A DNA stretch of 64,000 bases. Origin: Porphyra umbilicalis (Eukaryota > Rhodophyta > Bangiophyceae > Bangiales > Bangiaceae). The stretch's first letter is position 1. Every line of letters begins with the position of its first letter. The stretch lies in NCBI GenBank assembly GCA_002049455.2, contig KV918768.1:186001-250000 (forward strand). Direction: 5' to 3'. The notes below the pieces were generated by a model that was not told the origin of the DNA, searched no databases, and saw only the letters and a program-made list of their open reading frames with translations. Made by a program: the position numbers and the translations under genes. Shown here one piece after another: positions 1 to 11,766 of this stretch.

Positions 1-512
1 GAGCAGTAGAATGGACACTAGGGTGACCTAGAAGCTGGTACAGAGAAGATCTCCAGCTGTCAAGAGCGACACGGAGCCAATCGCCATGACGTGTAAGGGT
101 CTCCATCATCCAATCGTCAATCAATATCGACCGCATCATCGCATGTGTGGCTGTTGTTGGCCAGCTGCACGGGCTGCTTACTGTGGGGAGATTGTCAATG
201 CTTACGGCGTAAGCGACATTGTCGTTTTGTAGCTCGGCCCCCTCCGTAAGATGCGGACGTCGGAACTTTTCGTGAAGCGCAGGCAAGCGGCGTCCGGACT
301 GAGGGAAGGCTATGGCCGTGCTCAGCGCCCCGAGATAGTTTGAATGACGTACTATTGACAAACCGGACGACGCGCACTTCCGCTGCGCAAATTAATGTGG
401 GCAAAATTGCCGTTTCCGGCCCCATGCAGGCCGGTCCGCAAGATTTTTTCGGAGCTTTTTACGAGAAAAACGCGTTTGCGCGTGAACACACGATAAGCAC
501 CACTGCGAAGGG
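1..512. other. No gene seen
   Basis: The segment lies upstream of the pogo-like element. Neither strand has a reading frame that resembles a known protein, and no inverted or tandem repeat stands out. Confidence 0.4.
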
Positions 513-560
513 ATGAGGCAGTTCCATCGATTCACATTCGTGCACGCCGATTCACATCCG
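513..560 (+). repeat. Left terminal inverted repeat of the pogo-like element
   Basis: It pairs with 2477-2522 in inverted orientation with few mismatches. The shared core reads ATCGATTCACATTC followed by TGCACGCCGATTC. Confidence 0.8.
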
Positions 561-714
561 GGCTTGGCGCCAGCTGGAGCATGACCAGATTTTTGGCGGG
601 CGTTGAATCACGGGATCAGGCGATCCTGTGATAAGTCGAGCTGGGGCGCGGCCGGCCTGCGCCCGTCCCTTTCCCGCCCCCCATCCCCCGCCCCTCCCCC
701 GCCCAACCTTAAAA

Positions 715-2408
715 ATGAAGACTGCGCCGGTAGTGGCCCTCGTGGAGGACGTCAAGGGCCAGTTCAACCATGTGGCGGAGGCGTTGGCACACGTGGCGGA
801 GCAGCTGAAGCAGTCGTACGCGTCGATGCGAATGGCGTACTACCGGTCGCGCCGCGGGCGTGCGCTAGCGCACGGGGCGATGAATCTGACCCCCCAGAAG
901 CAGACCATTCTCGTGTCCGTCACGCAGGCGTTCAGCTTGAACAGCGTGGCGCTCAGAGTACTGCAGATACGGGATCTCATCAAGCGCAAGTGGAACGTCC
1001 CGGTGTCCCACCAAAGGGTCACCTGCTTCGTCCGGCGGCACCGCTGAGAGCTCTCCAAGAGATTCTGCAAAGCCATTGCCGACAAGCGGAAGGGGCAGCA
1101 GGTTTTTGATGGGGTGGTGGACTTCTGCAATGAGATGAAGGCCTTCTTCTCGCACTACCACTTCCCTGACTTTGCCGAGTTCAACTACGACGAGACCAGA
1201 GTCGTACAGCGGGGCGGCAAGATGTCTCTGCTCCGCGTGGAGGCGTCCGACAAGAAGGGAGCCAACGTGAAGTCCACTCGTCACTGTACGGTCGTGTCGC
1301 TCCTTACCTTTGTAAGCGCGGACGGGGGGGTGCTGATGAGTGTGTACATCCTCCAGGGGCGGTTTGGCGACGGGGAGGAGGCCCCCGTCAACTGCACAAT
1401 AAAACGGGCGGAGGCCACGACACGGGGGACGTGGCGTTGCTTCTATTGCTGGAATGACACCTGCTACCTGGCCGCGGCTGCGATTGAGGCGGTTCTGACA
1501 AAGGTAGCTGAGAAGTCAAGCACCCGCAACCATGGGATGCACGCCGTACTCTTTGGCGACCAGCTGGCCGCCCACCGCCACGCGGACATCCTCGAGTACG
1601 CCATGACGCTCAAGCTCTTCCTCTTCTCCCTTTCCCCCAACACCTCCCACATCACCCAGCCGCTCGAAGAGGCCCCCTTCGGTTCGCTGCAGGCGGGCAA
1701 GACGGGCCGCAACGAGGTGGCCGTGATGATTGCCTTGCTGACGAATACAAGCTCGCGAGTCACCCTCCTGCTCGCTGCCTACGCGGCGGAGCGCTAAGCG
1801 TTCACCCGGTCGGTCGTCCAGGGGTCCTTTTGGCGGCGGGGGCTGTGGCCGTTTAACGCCGACTTGATGAAAGTCAACGTGCGCGCCAACCTCGGGATGG
1901 TCGATACAGGGGAGACGGCGGTGGAGGCGACCGTAGCGCTGTGTTGCAGGTCATCCAAGACGCCCAAGAGCGTGTCGACATTTCCAGAGCGGGGGCGCAA
2001 AGCGGTCGGGCGGTGGTCAAGAAGGGGGTGGTGCACTCGCCGTTCCTGCTTCTCAAAGAGCACCGCGAGACGGTGGATGAGGCCGCTAAGGAGACGGTGG
2101 CCAAGGCCGCCCGCCTCGCTGACAAGGAAAAGAGGAAGATATCCCTGGAGCGCCAGGCGGCGTACAGAGCAGCAGCCCGTGAGCACCACCGCTACCGTAG
2201 GTGTGCGGACGAAGTGTACCACGGCGGCAAGACGTGGACTGGGTTTTTGTAAGACGCGTTTTGGGTGTGTTTTGATTGTTCCAAGACGCCAGCGGGAAGG
2301 AAGGGGTTGGAGGAGCACATCAAGGTCTGCTCGGGTGCACCTGCGGCGCCACACGAGAGCGAGAGAGATAGCGGGAAAGAGACGAGTGGCCCTCTGGGCG
2401 GCGAGTAG
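715..2408 (+). pseudogene. pogo-like transposase pseudogene
   Basis: A pogo-family transposase would cut and paste the element in the nucleus. The frame starting at ATG 715 shows a helix-turn-helix region (TPQKQTILVSVTQ onward), then an HTH_Tnp_Tc5-like segment ending in FVRRHR. A DDE domain follows, with NYDETRV (first acid), LFGDQ (second) and SHITQPLE (third; many pogo relatives have D at this place). After it come GLWPFNADL and a C-terminal Cys2/His/Cys finger (CFDC to HIKVC). In-frame stops lie at 1045-1047 (TGA), 1795-1797 (TAA) and 2250-2252 (TAA). One frameshift occurs between about 1925 and 1945. Homology continues smoothly across each defect, so these are mutations rather than gene ends. 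Confidence 0.85.
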
Positions 2409-2476
2409 ATTTTTTCATAGGAATGGCCATTGCAGTCATTGATCCGGCCCAAATCAGGGGGGGGTGTCGTGGCCTC

Positions 2477-2522
2477 AGATGCGAATCGGCGTGCAAGAAT
2501 GTGAATCGATGAAAGTGCCTCG
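2477..2522 (-). repeat. Right terminal inverted repeat of the pogo-like element
   Basis: This is the reverse complement of 513-560 apart from a few substitutions. It lies about 70 bp downstream of the transposase C-terminus. Confidence 0.8.
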
Positions 2523-2600
2523 ATGGGCCGAGGCGCCGGCCGTGGTCGATGGGCGACGCGTCGGCCGGGTGGCCTGCCCCCGTAAGAAAAGAACATGGTA

Positions 2601-2999
2601 TTGCTGATCCCCGAAGTTTGTCCTGGGGGACAGAGACAGAGACTGACTGTGAATAAATGCACTCTATTGGTCTAAAACGACAGTAAAAAGGCATCGAAGC
2701 CCATAGAAAGCCCGTATTCGGTGGCAGGACCTTGCATCCAGCGGAAATCACTGTTGGTTGCCGCTGGATCTGTTTTTCTTGGTACGAAGCAAGCTGCCCA
2801 CGCGAGATCTTGACATTTTCTACTGTCTCCTGCCCAGAAGTGCAGAGAAAGAGAGGAGCTGATGTTGGTTTCCAGGCTGTATGGGCACATGTAAACAATC
2901 AGGAGAACCAAGTCAGTCCCAGGGGCGCATGTGATGGGTGGAGAGAGTCGGTACGCAAGTCAGTCTCTGTCCACCAGGACGAAATTCGGGGATCAGCAA
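2601..2999. mobile_element. MITE, TTGCTGATCCCC family, copy 1
   Basis: This 399-bp element has inverted ends starting TTGCTGATCCCCGAA and is flanked by TA at 2599-2600 and 3000-3001. The inverted repeat covers about 40 bp, with mismatches. TA duplication and a short non-coding interior are typical of Tc1/mariner-derived MITEs. A second family member with the same terminal sequence lies at 43847-44287. Confidence 0.8.
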
Positions 3000-3001
3000 T
3001 A

Positions 3002-3477
3002 TACAGTCAATCTCCACCCATATCCCATCCGGCTCCTGTCACGATGGCCTATGGACCGGATTTGTACGATCGAACCCCGTTTCAAGAACCGGTTGTAATT
3101 TTTACGCTCACCAGGAACGTGCAGTTGGACATTCACATTCCGCCACCTGGAGATACAAAACCGACGCGCCGTCTTCGATTACCGCCGCTGCCCACGGACG
3201 CCGTCACTACCGCCGATCCCGTGGTCGTTGCCACCACTCACCATCCCCCCCCCCCTCCCCCCCCCCACATCTCCCCCCCTCCCCATCCGGCGTCCCAGCT
3301 GCCGCCAGTGCTGGGTCGGCGTGCCATCCGTCCAAGCATGGGAATCCGATCACCCCAGCCCATGTCAACGGTGGGGTTGTTGGCGTCTTCACAAACTGCG
3401 CGTCTGAGCCCCGGCGTGATCGTGCCGCTTGTGCCCCCCCCCGCCTCCCCCGCCCTCTTTACACGCGAGCCATGCGG
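3002..3477. other. No gene seen
   Basis: The segment holds C-rich low-complexity tracts (for example 3246-3290). Reading frames here are proline-rich and carry no recognisable domain. Confidence 0.4.
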
Positions 3478-3615
3478 ATACAGCCGTTCCATCGAAAACC
3501 TCGCACGCCAACTGTTGCACCACTCTGACGAATCGGCCTCTGCGACACCGTAAAGGCTGATTAGTAAGAGTGGTGCAACAGTTGGCGTGCGAGGTTTTTG
3601 CGAGAACGGCTGTAT
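3478..3615. repeat. Small foldback hairpin with 49-nt arms
   Basis: Arms 3478-3526 and 3567-3615 are near-perfect inverted copies separated by 40 nt. They begin ATACAGCCGTTC and run into CTCGCACGCCAACTGTTGCA. Similar terminal sequence occurs at the outer left edge of the giant foldback element (near 10175-10205) and at 34050-34090, so this looks like a minimal member of a foldback transposon family. Confidence 0.75.
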
Positions 3616-5159
3616 GATGCAAAAAAGGTCTTGCTCTCCCGCCCTCCTTTATTTTTAGAGAGACACTGTAGGCCCTCAACCCCCCTTGGGCGCTTGCTCT
3701 TCCCCGCCCCGCTTTGATGCCAACCACACCCCCGCCCGACTCCGCATCACCCGCCCAGCGCTATCTGCAAAAATCAATTCTTCATACAGTCACAGAAGGT
3801 TGCAAGGATGCTCCGCTGCCACTTGAACGTGCTCAGATGGACGATTCGAGGCCACGATCGTCGTGTTTTGATGTTCACAAACAGGCAGCGGCACGGACAT
3901 CTGTCTTCCCACTGGGTGGGACATGGATGCAGACTGACTGTACCACAGGTTTCGGCACCAAAATCCGGGAAAACACGTCCTCTTAGGCCAAATCGGCATC
4001 CCGCGAGCGTTCTTCTCGGAATTTGAGGGCAGGACGTGTTGCGTTGTGCGGGTCGAGATACACGCCCTCTCGAGCGCCCCCACTGAATCCGTGCGGATCA
4101 TCGTGGTGACAGCCCGAGCACCCACCAGGCGCCGTGGAGGCTGCCGTCCCTACACTTCTTGCCACAACAGGTGTGACAGCGGCAGCCAACGATACAAAGC
4201 ACACGCGCCCCCGAAACCCTTACAACATTTCTGTGCACCATGCCTCTACAGAGGCGAGAGGCCGATATCTCGGCCAGACCAGTCACGCCCAGTTAAGAAC
4301 GGACATGTAGGTTTTCGTGGAACTTTCATGATCTTCATTACCACATGGATATTCCATTGGATGATGCGCCACTGTCAAAAGATGAAACGACAGTGTATTG
4401 CTCAACCACACAAGTCCAGCCAGTCACTCCATGAAAAGAGCCTTTGGAGTTTTACTTCGTTTGAAACAGTCAGCTTCCAAGCGGCACATCGCATGAGAGC
4501 CCACCCAGAGGGCACTGTTTACACGTAGAAAGCCTCATATTTGTATGGAATTTGAAGCAAGGCACGGAATGGTCTACAAGAAGTCGGCCTTTTCACAGCT
4601 GTCCGCACACTCTAGTGGGTCATGACACCAAGTCATCTGACGCACAAAGCCCCAGCTGTTTCTCCACGTTGATGGACGGAACTCGCCTATAAAGGAGAAC
4701 CATGTGATAGCGCTGTCACAGAGTGGGTCGACGCGCGGTGCCAGGACTGCTGTTCCGTTTTTATTCTAGATCTCCACTCTTGTACATATGGGCAACAACA
4801 TTCCTTTTCTACCTTCCCTCGCTCTTGTATGTCCTCGCCTCAGAATAAAAGCTGAGGCCACTCCCCCGAGCATACCGCATACATCTGCCTTGCTTTCGCC
4901 AACACCCCGCTTGCACTCAGCGATCACTCCTCATCGTCTCCGCGCCTCACGAAGACACCAGACAGTAGATTTGACGGAGAAAGCCATAGGAAACATGCGA
5001 TTACCGATCAGGCCGACATCAGAGGGCAAAGAAGGGACGCGGCATCAGAGTTGGGGAGAATGACTACAACACCAAGGGGGGAGACGAGCCGCAACAGCGC
5101 GAAGAGCGTTAATGATGTGAACAAAACGGCAGTACAGCGGCCTTTACAAAAGGCCCACA
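3616..5159. other. No supported gene
   Basis: Several short frames exist on both strands, but none shows a domain, a convincing start or splice structure. Nothing else was recognised. Confidence 0.4.
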
Positions 5160-5161
5160 TA

Positions 5162-5491
5162 TGTGGCGGTTGATTTTAGAATCCGCGATCTATGGGGCTG
5201 TCAACATTTCTGACCTATTCAGACCTCAAGAATCGTCTCGTCACGAACTGTCGAACGCCGCCTTCGCCATCTGCAGTGAATCAAATCCCAGAGCAGGGAT
5301 GTAATTTTCTCGATCCATGACGTTCTGCTGACTTTAGCCCAGAACCAGGAAAGGTCTGGCCAGATCACCCATGAAGGGGGATCGCGACTCAGGATTGACC
5401 CGTGTGACTTTAGATCGAACAATCTTTAACTCGCCGTATCTCCGTTCGATGAAGCTCACCTAGATCGCGGATTCTAAAATCAGCCGCCACA
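5162..5491. mobile_element. MITE with TGTGGCGG termini
   Basis: This 330-bp element has inverted repeats of about 31 bp at 5162-5192 and 5461-5491, with one mismatch. Both begin TGTGGCGG and continue with TGATTTTAGAATCCGCGATC. TA flanks both sides (5160-5161 and 5492-5493), which suggests a Tc1/mariner-type non-autonomous element. No coding capacity is visible. Confidence 0.8.
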
Positions 5492-5493
5492 TA

Positions 5494-6408
5494 TGGTCCC
5501 ATGTTCAATCGAATCGTCATGCGATGCTGGCTTCGATGCGACAAACCTCAGCATCTAAAAGACACTGCTTCACTCTGCTTCATGGGGGGGAAGGGGGGGC
5601 GGGGGTGGGGTGGGGATAGACGGTCACGTACCAGTAAGGCAGCACGACAAGCTTCAATGCACGCGTACCAAGGAGCCACGTGGTCCTGGAAAGGAAGTAG
5701 GAGGTATCATCCTGGTTGTCAAACTCACAGGAAGAGGGGAGAGGATTGGAGCAGTAGGTGTCTACTGGTGCCTGCGGCGGAAGAGGTGGTCGCATGAGTT
5801 TCGCAGAAGGACGACAAGCAGAGGTTTCTGAGGGTTGTGGAGGGCGGGTGGCTGTAATCAGTTCAGAGGCGTGGCCTCCGTGACTATCAAGTAAATCAAA
5901 GCCGCATATCCGGGCTTAACCAGGCGTGCATGGCGCAACGCCCTCATTTCTTCTCTGATCCACCACTGGTCAACTATCCAATTGGAGATTCCCACTGCCA
6001 CAGTTACAGCACAGTACCGTTCAGTGGTTTCATTACCAGCCGTGCATCGAGCAAGCCGTAGAGGCTGCCAGGCACACTTGATATGAGGTGCTCGTGCGAC
6101 GACAGCAAGAAATCTAGGGTTGTGTGTTGTCGAATGCTGCCATCACGAACAGCCACCGTAGTAATGCGGAAACTGCGCGAAGCATCTAGAGCCTTTCACT
6201 GTCAGCACACGGAGTTCGCAAGCTGGTTGGGCAGTAGACAGCTGTGATTGCGCATAAAAAGTCACCATCGAACTGCTCATTGCCTCCACATATCAGCAAT
6301 TGACACGACCACCTGCGCACCCTGCTTCCCGCTGCCTGTACCGGCGCACTCAACTGCTTGCATCCACCCCACCGCCTTCACTACCCTCCCCCCTCCCCGC
6401 AGCTCAGC
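5494..6408. other. No gene seen
   Basis: A G-rich tract lies at 5584-5617. No terminus resembling the CCCTAC ends of the related element at 20314-25959 was found upstream of the transposase that starts at 6409. Confidence 0.35.
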
Positions 6409-8810
6409 ATGCTGCCCGCTGGATTGTACTTGTGTGAGTGTTTCTCCTGCGCGGATGAAGGCTGCGAGGCCGCCAAGGGCATAGGCAGGTCGACAGGGTA
6501 CCTTCACCGTCAAGCGGATAAGCGCCCTCATCTGGCCATGTCCACAGGGGGCACGAGGTTGGCGCACGATCACGGTGGAACGTCGGCGGGCGCTTTTCCT
6601 GGCGCCGGCGTAGCCGCAGGTGAAGCGATTGACGATAGTTCGGAGGAGGGGACGGTGACGGGCTCTGGTGCAGACGCGGGGGGGGTGCCGCACACCGACA
6701 CAGCGGCGACAGCAGATTCTAGGACGGCCTCAGAGCCGGCCGGTGACGGCCGCCCATGCGATGCCGATGAGACCCCCGAGCCAAGCGAAACAAGTAATTC
6801 GAGCTCCGAGAGTGATCCAGAAGACGTTCCTCCTCTCGCTTTTGATGCAGAATCTGTGCAGCAAGGTGCCGCTGGACCTCCTCCGTCTCCCAACTACCAA
6901 CCAGATGTAAGCACGAGCGAGATAATGCTTCCTATCGCTCAGTTTAAAGATAACACTGTCGATCTGGCGCTGTACGCATACACGGTTAACCACGATTCAA
7001 CGCAGGCGTCAATTACGGATCTACTTAGACTGAGCTCCACAACGTTCGAGTATCGCACGCCCTACCTTATGAAGCACTTCATCGATGCAAGCGTACACTT
7101 GGAGACACGTGCTGTCGACTTTTGCCTGATCGGGTGCGTGGCCTGTACGCACACGCGCTCACAAAAGACCACCTGGGATGCCTGCGGTGCCCCTCGCTAA
7201 AAGGCCAATGAGAAACCGGCTAAACAGGTCGCGTACTGGTCCCTGACGCCATGAATGGCCCACATTCTTTATAACCCCGTCATTTGGAAATCCATGCTGG
7301 AGAACATGGCGGCCGCCAGGATTGCGGCCGATGGCGGGGCAGACCGCGTGCAAGACTACTACCACGGCACCAATGTCTGTCACTACCGCGAAAGGGGGCT
7401 ACTCGATCATAGGCCTGTCGTGACGCTGAAATGCGGCACAAATGGATTCCAGTTGTTCTGGCAGAACGGGTATGAAGGTTGGCCAATTACCGCCACGCGT
7501 CTGTGCTTGAGCCCGGACCAACGGAACCGTATCAATTATCAGTTGCAGCTCATCGTGACTCCTGGACCAAAGCAACCATTCGACCTGGAGTCATTTTGGC
7601 ACCTCAACGCCGAAGAGTTAGCTGAGCTGGGGAAAGATGTTCCCGGTCTTGTCATTCCAGATTCCGCAACGCCTGTGGTGCTGAGCGCAGGCGTTCTTGA
7701 CTTCACGACGGATCAACCCGGTGGCGACAAAAAATTCAGAGTCAATGGCACTAGCAGCTACGTGTTAATCGGCCTCGCGAATTCAAGGAGATATACGGGC
7801 CGGCGATTAATCACATCTGCTACCCGCCTAAGGACCCTACGAGCGGTAGCACGCTGATTAAATTTAACAATTGTACTGCCCCGCGCCGGACGGCCGCAGC
7901 TATATCCGCAACTGCCGCTGAAGTCGAAGACGCGCGCGCTGAACGCAGGTCAATGGCATACCGAACCAGGCTGAAGCAGGAGAGTGGCGTCAGGAGCTCC
8001 TCGCTATTTTTCGCTCCTAGCCCGGCTATGCGCGCTGTCTATTCAAATCTACAGGACTTGTGGGACTTGGGTCCCACCGCCGCCCCATAATAGACCACGC
8101 ACGTGGTACTCTCAACGTCGTGCCGCATATATGGAAACTCTTCGCCGGGGCACAGCTGGTGAACATGAAAAAGAACAAAGATTACATCATGCCGAAGGCC
8201 ACGATGGCGTTCATCTGTCTTGAGCTCCGTGGGGCCCGACGGACGGTGCCGCTGGTCCAGGCCAGGTCACAGAGAAGCATTGACGTGCACCACTAGTCTC
8301 GGTCCCGGTGACTTCTACAACATGTTAATTGCCTTAAGCCGGGCTGGCCGTCTACTTTTTCGGCCAAGGGTCGTGACAAAGGCCGACATTCAACCAATTG
8401 ACGAGCACATTAATTACTTCGTCACGAAGTACTATGTCAACATCTACCGCAGAAAAGCGCAGCGGCTGCCCCTCTGCCTTTCCACATCCGCTACTATATT
8501 GGACATTCTACCACTGCTCTGAGCCTGCGGGCCGGCCTGGATGGTCGGGCAGTTCCCCACGGAAAGCAAAATAGGCTCGCTGGGAAGGCTTATTCGATCG
8601 ATGTCGCGACCTTACGAAAGCCTAGTGGCGAATGTGACACGCCATTGTAAAGCCGACCTCGTGCCGTACTTTGCGGAGAAGTTTCTTCCCGAAGACTGGG
8701 CCAGAGCCTTGGACAAGAAACAAGCGACTGTCGGACTGCCAGTTGGCAGTTTGCTCGCACCAGAAATGGTGGGTCATGATCAGGGGCTTGTGAATCTGCT
8801 AAATTTGTGA
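6409..8810 (+). pseudogene. CACTA-type (TNP2/DUF4218) transposase pseudogene, copy A
   Basis: The reading frame starts at ATG 6409 with a Cys motif (CECFSC). A Ser/Asp/Glu-rich linker follows, then the TNP2-like core: WDACGAP, GTNGFQLFWQNG and an IVTPGPKQPFDLE segment. The core ends in a DUF4218-like region (LPLCLSTSATILDILP, then the WMVGQFP segment). TNP2 proteins are the transposases of En/Spm (CACTA) elements. Defects are a TAA at 7198, further in-frame stops before 7255, frameshifts near 7790, 8050 and 8220, and a TGA at 8521. It is collinear with the copy at 21132-23487 and keeps a 600-bp stretch that the other copy has lost. Confidence 0.8.
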
Positions 8811-8817
8811 CCACTCA

Positions 8818-9714
8818 CTAGGGTTGTGCAACTTGCCCCTGTTTGAAGGGCTGCGGTCGTGACACGTGAAGACACGCCCTAAACACGCCCTTAAACACGA
8901 AACACGCCCAACACGCCCTAACGTAACACCTATATAAACTCTAAGTAGCACCTATCAATTCTCTGCCTAAACCGCTCCATACGATACACAATCTTGGCGC
9001 TGGCCAGATACGTCGTGTGAAACACATCCTTGAGCAGCACGTTGGTCTGACGAGGACAGCGGCCGCTGCCTGCCGCGCTCGACGCCCCACGCACCGCAGC
9101 AGCGACACCCTCCGTGCCGACGCTCCGCGCCACTTAAGCCTCGCAAATTCTGACATGATCAAACTCTCGGAGGCGAAGCGGCTGGCTGGCGCCGTTGACT
9201 TTCAATGCTTCGTCGTTCGCTCTCGCCTCTCCCCGCTCGCGTCATGCCTGGGACATTTCGTCCAACTCTTGCTGTATGCTTCTGGCGTCGGATGCCAGGA
9301 GTGCGACCGCACCCGTGTCAGCGTCGTTCTCGTTGTCGGCAGCGGGGGGGAGGCTCCACTCGTCCTCGTAGTCATCATCGGGGTCCACCATTTCGCCGGC
9401 ATCTTGACTAAAATCGCACATGCGGGACCCCGGTGAAGCCGTCTGCCGCGGCGCCGCCTCTTTTACCAGCGCAAGTCGAATTTGCAGCACCACCATGGTC
9501 ATGTCGGTCAATCGGTGGGGGTTCAGTCGGTTGTAATTCTTACACGACCACCTCACTGCAATGAGCCTTAAAAGTGCGCATGAACCTGTAATTAAGCACG
9601 CCTAAAACACGCCCCACGTTTGGGCAGGCGTGCTGGCGTGACACGCCCTGAACACGCGATAAAACACGCCCTGGGCGTGTCCGTGAACACGCCTTGAGCG
9701 TGTTGCACAACTGT
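8818..9714. mobile_element. hAT-like non-autonomous element with ACACGCC arrays
   Basis: This 897-bp insert is flanked by the 8-bp direct repeat ACCACTCA (8810-8817 and 9715-9722), the duplication size of hAT transposases. Its ends are short inverted repeats sharing TTGTGCAAC: left AGGGTTGTGCAAC, right end reverse complement ACAGTTGTGCAAC. Dense copies of ACACGCC, some in reverse orientation, fill 8869-8930 and 9597-9705. They are the kind of subterminal transposase-binding repeats seen in hAT elements. No transposase gene is inside. Confidence 0.75.
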
Positions 9715-9722
9715 ACCACTCA

Positions 9723-10179
9723 GATATACTCAACACCAGCATTTTTTGAATCAGATCAGACTTTTGCCACAACTTCTTGAATAGGGATAAGATGAATATC
9801 CGCAGCCAATACAAGACGGATATGAAAAAGAATACGGTTTCTATCCAAATTATATTAGATTATTGAACAAGTATGTCGGACAGGATGTACTTTCAAGGCG
9901 TCTTGCTAAAAAAAAAAACGAACAGCGGTTTGTGGTGCAAGTTGTGAACGCGGCCCACACTAGACCATGACCAGCAGTATGCTTGCCAAAGTCAATGTGA
10001 GGTAAGGGGCTTCGGCTTTGGTGTCCGTCTTGGTGTCTAGGTGAGTCTTTTGTCTTGATACTCGTTCTGATGTCTGTGGGCCTTCCATGACCGGCCGCAC
10101 GGCCCGATTGTCACAACTGTTTATTGTCGACTATCGGCCCGAAGTTTGCTCACTACTGTTCAGCACTTTCGAACATGTA
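9723..10179. other. AT-rich intergenic stretch
   Basis: The composition is clearly more AT-rich than the surroundings, and ATATCC-like motifs resemble those in the hAT-like element at 27742-28540. No gene was seen. Confidence 0.35.
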
Positions 10180-10194
10180 CAGTCGTTCCACCAA

Positions 10195-11418
10195 AAACCT
10201 AGCACACCCGCGGAACCAACAATTCCAGCGACGTCTCGCATGTGCCTCTTCTGCTCTCCGATGCTGTCTCTTTTAGACATGCGCCTTTGAAACTCCCTCG
10301 AACATGACCAATCCACGATTACAGCGGAGGCCCGGCGTGCCTGAGGGAGCTTCTCAAGAGGGACATGGGCTTTCTGAAACAATATCTCCGACACAGCTGA
10401 AGCTGCATCGGATTTTGGAACTCGTGGCAGGTCCACTCCACGCGTGGCGCGAGAATGTCGCCCACATTCACACGTGTTTGCCACTATCACGCAGGGCAGC
10501 AAATTGTTCCCTCGATAGATCCTCCGGCCCTGCGTTCTCATTGGCGCGGGAGTCCACAAGGCACAGCCCACGTTCTCGCTGATGAGGTGGAACAATGAGA
10601 GAGCGTCAGAGTGCTTCTATTGAGATCGGGCCCTGCAATAGATGCCCCACTTGTTACCGGCTCACACGCAGCGGGAAGGAGGGTTACGACTCACTGGGAT
10701 TGTTCCGCTGGAAGCCGTCGCCTTTTTTCGGAATAGGCTCATCACACGCAAGCTGGATGGACACACGAGGTAGCACAAAACAGCAAGGACTTCTTGAGGG
10801 CCTTCTCTGGCCCCCCACGTCGGGGGGACAGGCCCATCGACCAACTTCGCTGTTTCGCCTGGGGCGCGCGTGCCAGGCGTCACACGTCCAGTATCCATGA
10901 TCAGAGCGCGGCACCGGGCGTGTCGCCCACTTCAGCTGACATCCCAGTGCGAGCAGGATAGAGACCAGTAGATCTCGCCCTCCGCGCCATTTCGAACCGC
11001 TGGCAAGTCAATTGCAAAATCATCGGGAATCGCAGCATCCTTCGACCCCATGTTGATCCCTGAACGATAGCCCGACGGTCCAGATCACCGGTCCATTCTG
11101 GGTCGGTCCATGTCACATGATCAAATTTGTGACGATCAGAACGCAGATATCGACCGGACGCCGGCGTGGTCGATTCGGACCATGTCGCCGCCGCCATCCG
11201 CAGCCCCCGCACCCTCCCCCCCACGGCCGACGCCGCCGTCGCCGCGGCTGCGGCCGCCGCGTCCCGCCCACCCCCTTCCCCTGCCGCCCCACGCTCCCCC
11301 CCGCCCCCCACCCCCCCTCCTGATCCGATCACTTCTGTTTTTCATCTCGTCTTGCATTCGTGTTTCTTGCTTTCTTTTTCTTCGGGCATCTGCGGTGTTC
11401 TTTGGGCGGTCCCTCTAT
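10195..11418 (+). repeat. Left arm of the giant foldback
   Basis: It is inverted relative to 11767-12990. The inner part, about 11190-11320, is a C-rich proline/arginine-type low-complexity tract. Confidence 0.85.
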
Positions 11419-11766
11419 GTCGTTGAGAGAAGAACATGCTGTGGTTCATTCTTGTTTTTTGTCCCACTGCCGCCCTCGTGGATCTCCCTTGTTGGTGCTG
11501 ATCACCGCCTGTGACTCTCTTGCGTTCTGTTCTGTTTTTTGAAGGGGGAAAAAAGGTCACGGCGGTGGATTTGTGCCCTCTGTGTTCGAGGCGGCTGGTC
11601 CCTTCACGCTTTGAATCAGCATTTTGCGCACTGTGGACGGGCGAGAATAATTGATGCCGACAGCAAAGAGGTGCAATAAACTGCAGCGACCGCCGACTCA
11701 GTCCCGCAGCGCAGAAAATGGACAACGACAAGAAGAACAGGAGCAGCGTGTGTCTACATCTGAGAC
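11419..11766. other. Unique spacer of the giant foldback
   Basis: The spacer is about 350 bp, with the two inner edges still faintly similar. No gene or motif was recognised. Confidence 0.5.

Larger units (their letters stand above)
513..2522 (+). mobile_element. pogo/Tigger-like (Tc1/mariner superfamily) DNA transposon, decayed
   Basis: The element is about 2 kb and is bounded by imperfect inverted repeats of roughly 45 bp. The left end contains GATTCACATTCGTGCACGCC. The right end carries the reverse complement of nearly the same sequence, near 2480-2522. Inside is a plus-strand transposase with a Tc5/CENPB-type helix-turn-helix and a DDE catalytic domain. The exact outer edges and the expected TA target duplication could not be fixed because the ends have diverged. 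Several nonsense codons and a frameshift show that this copy is dead. Confidence 0.8.
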
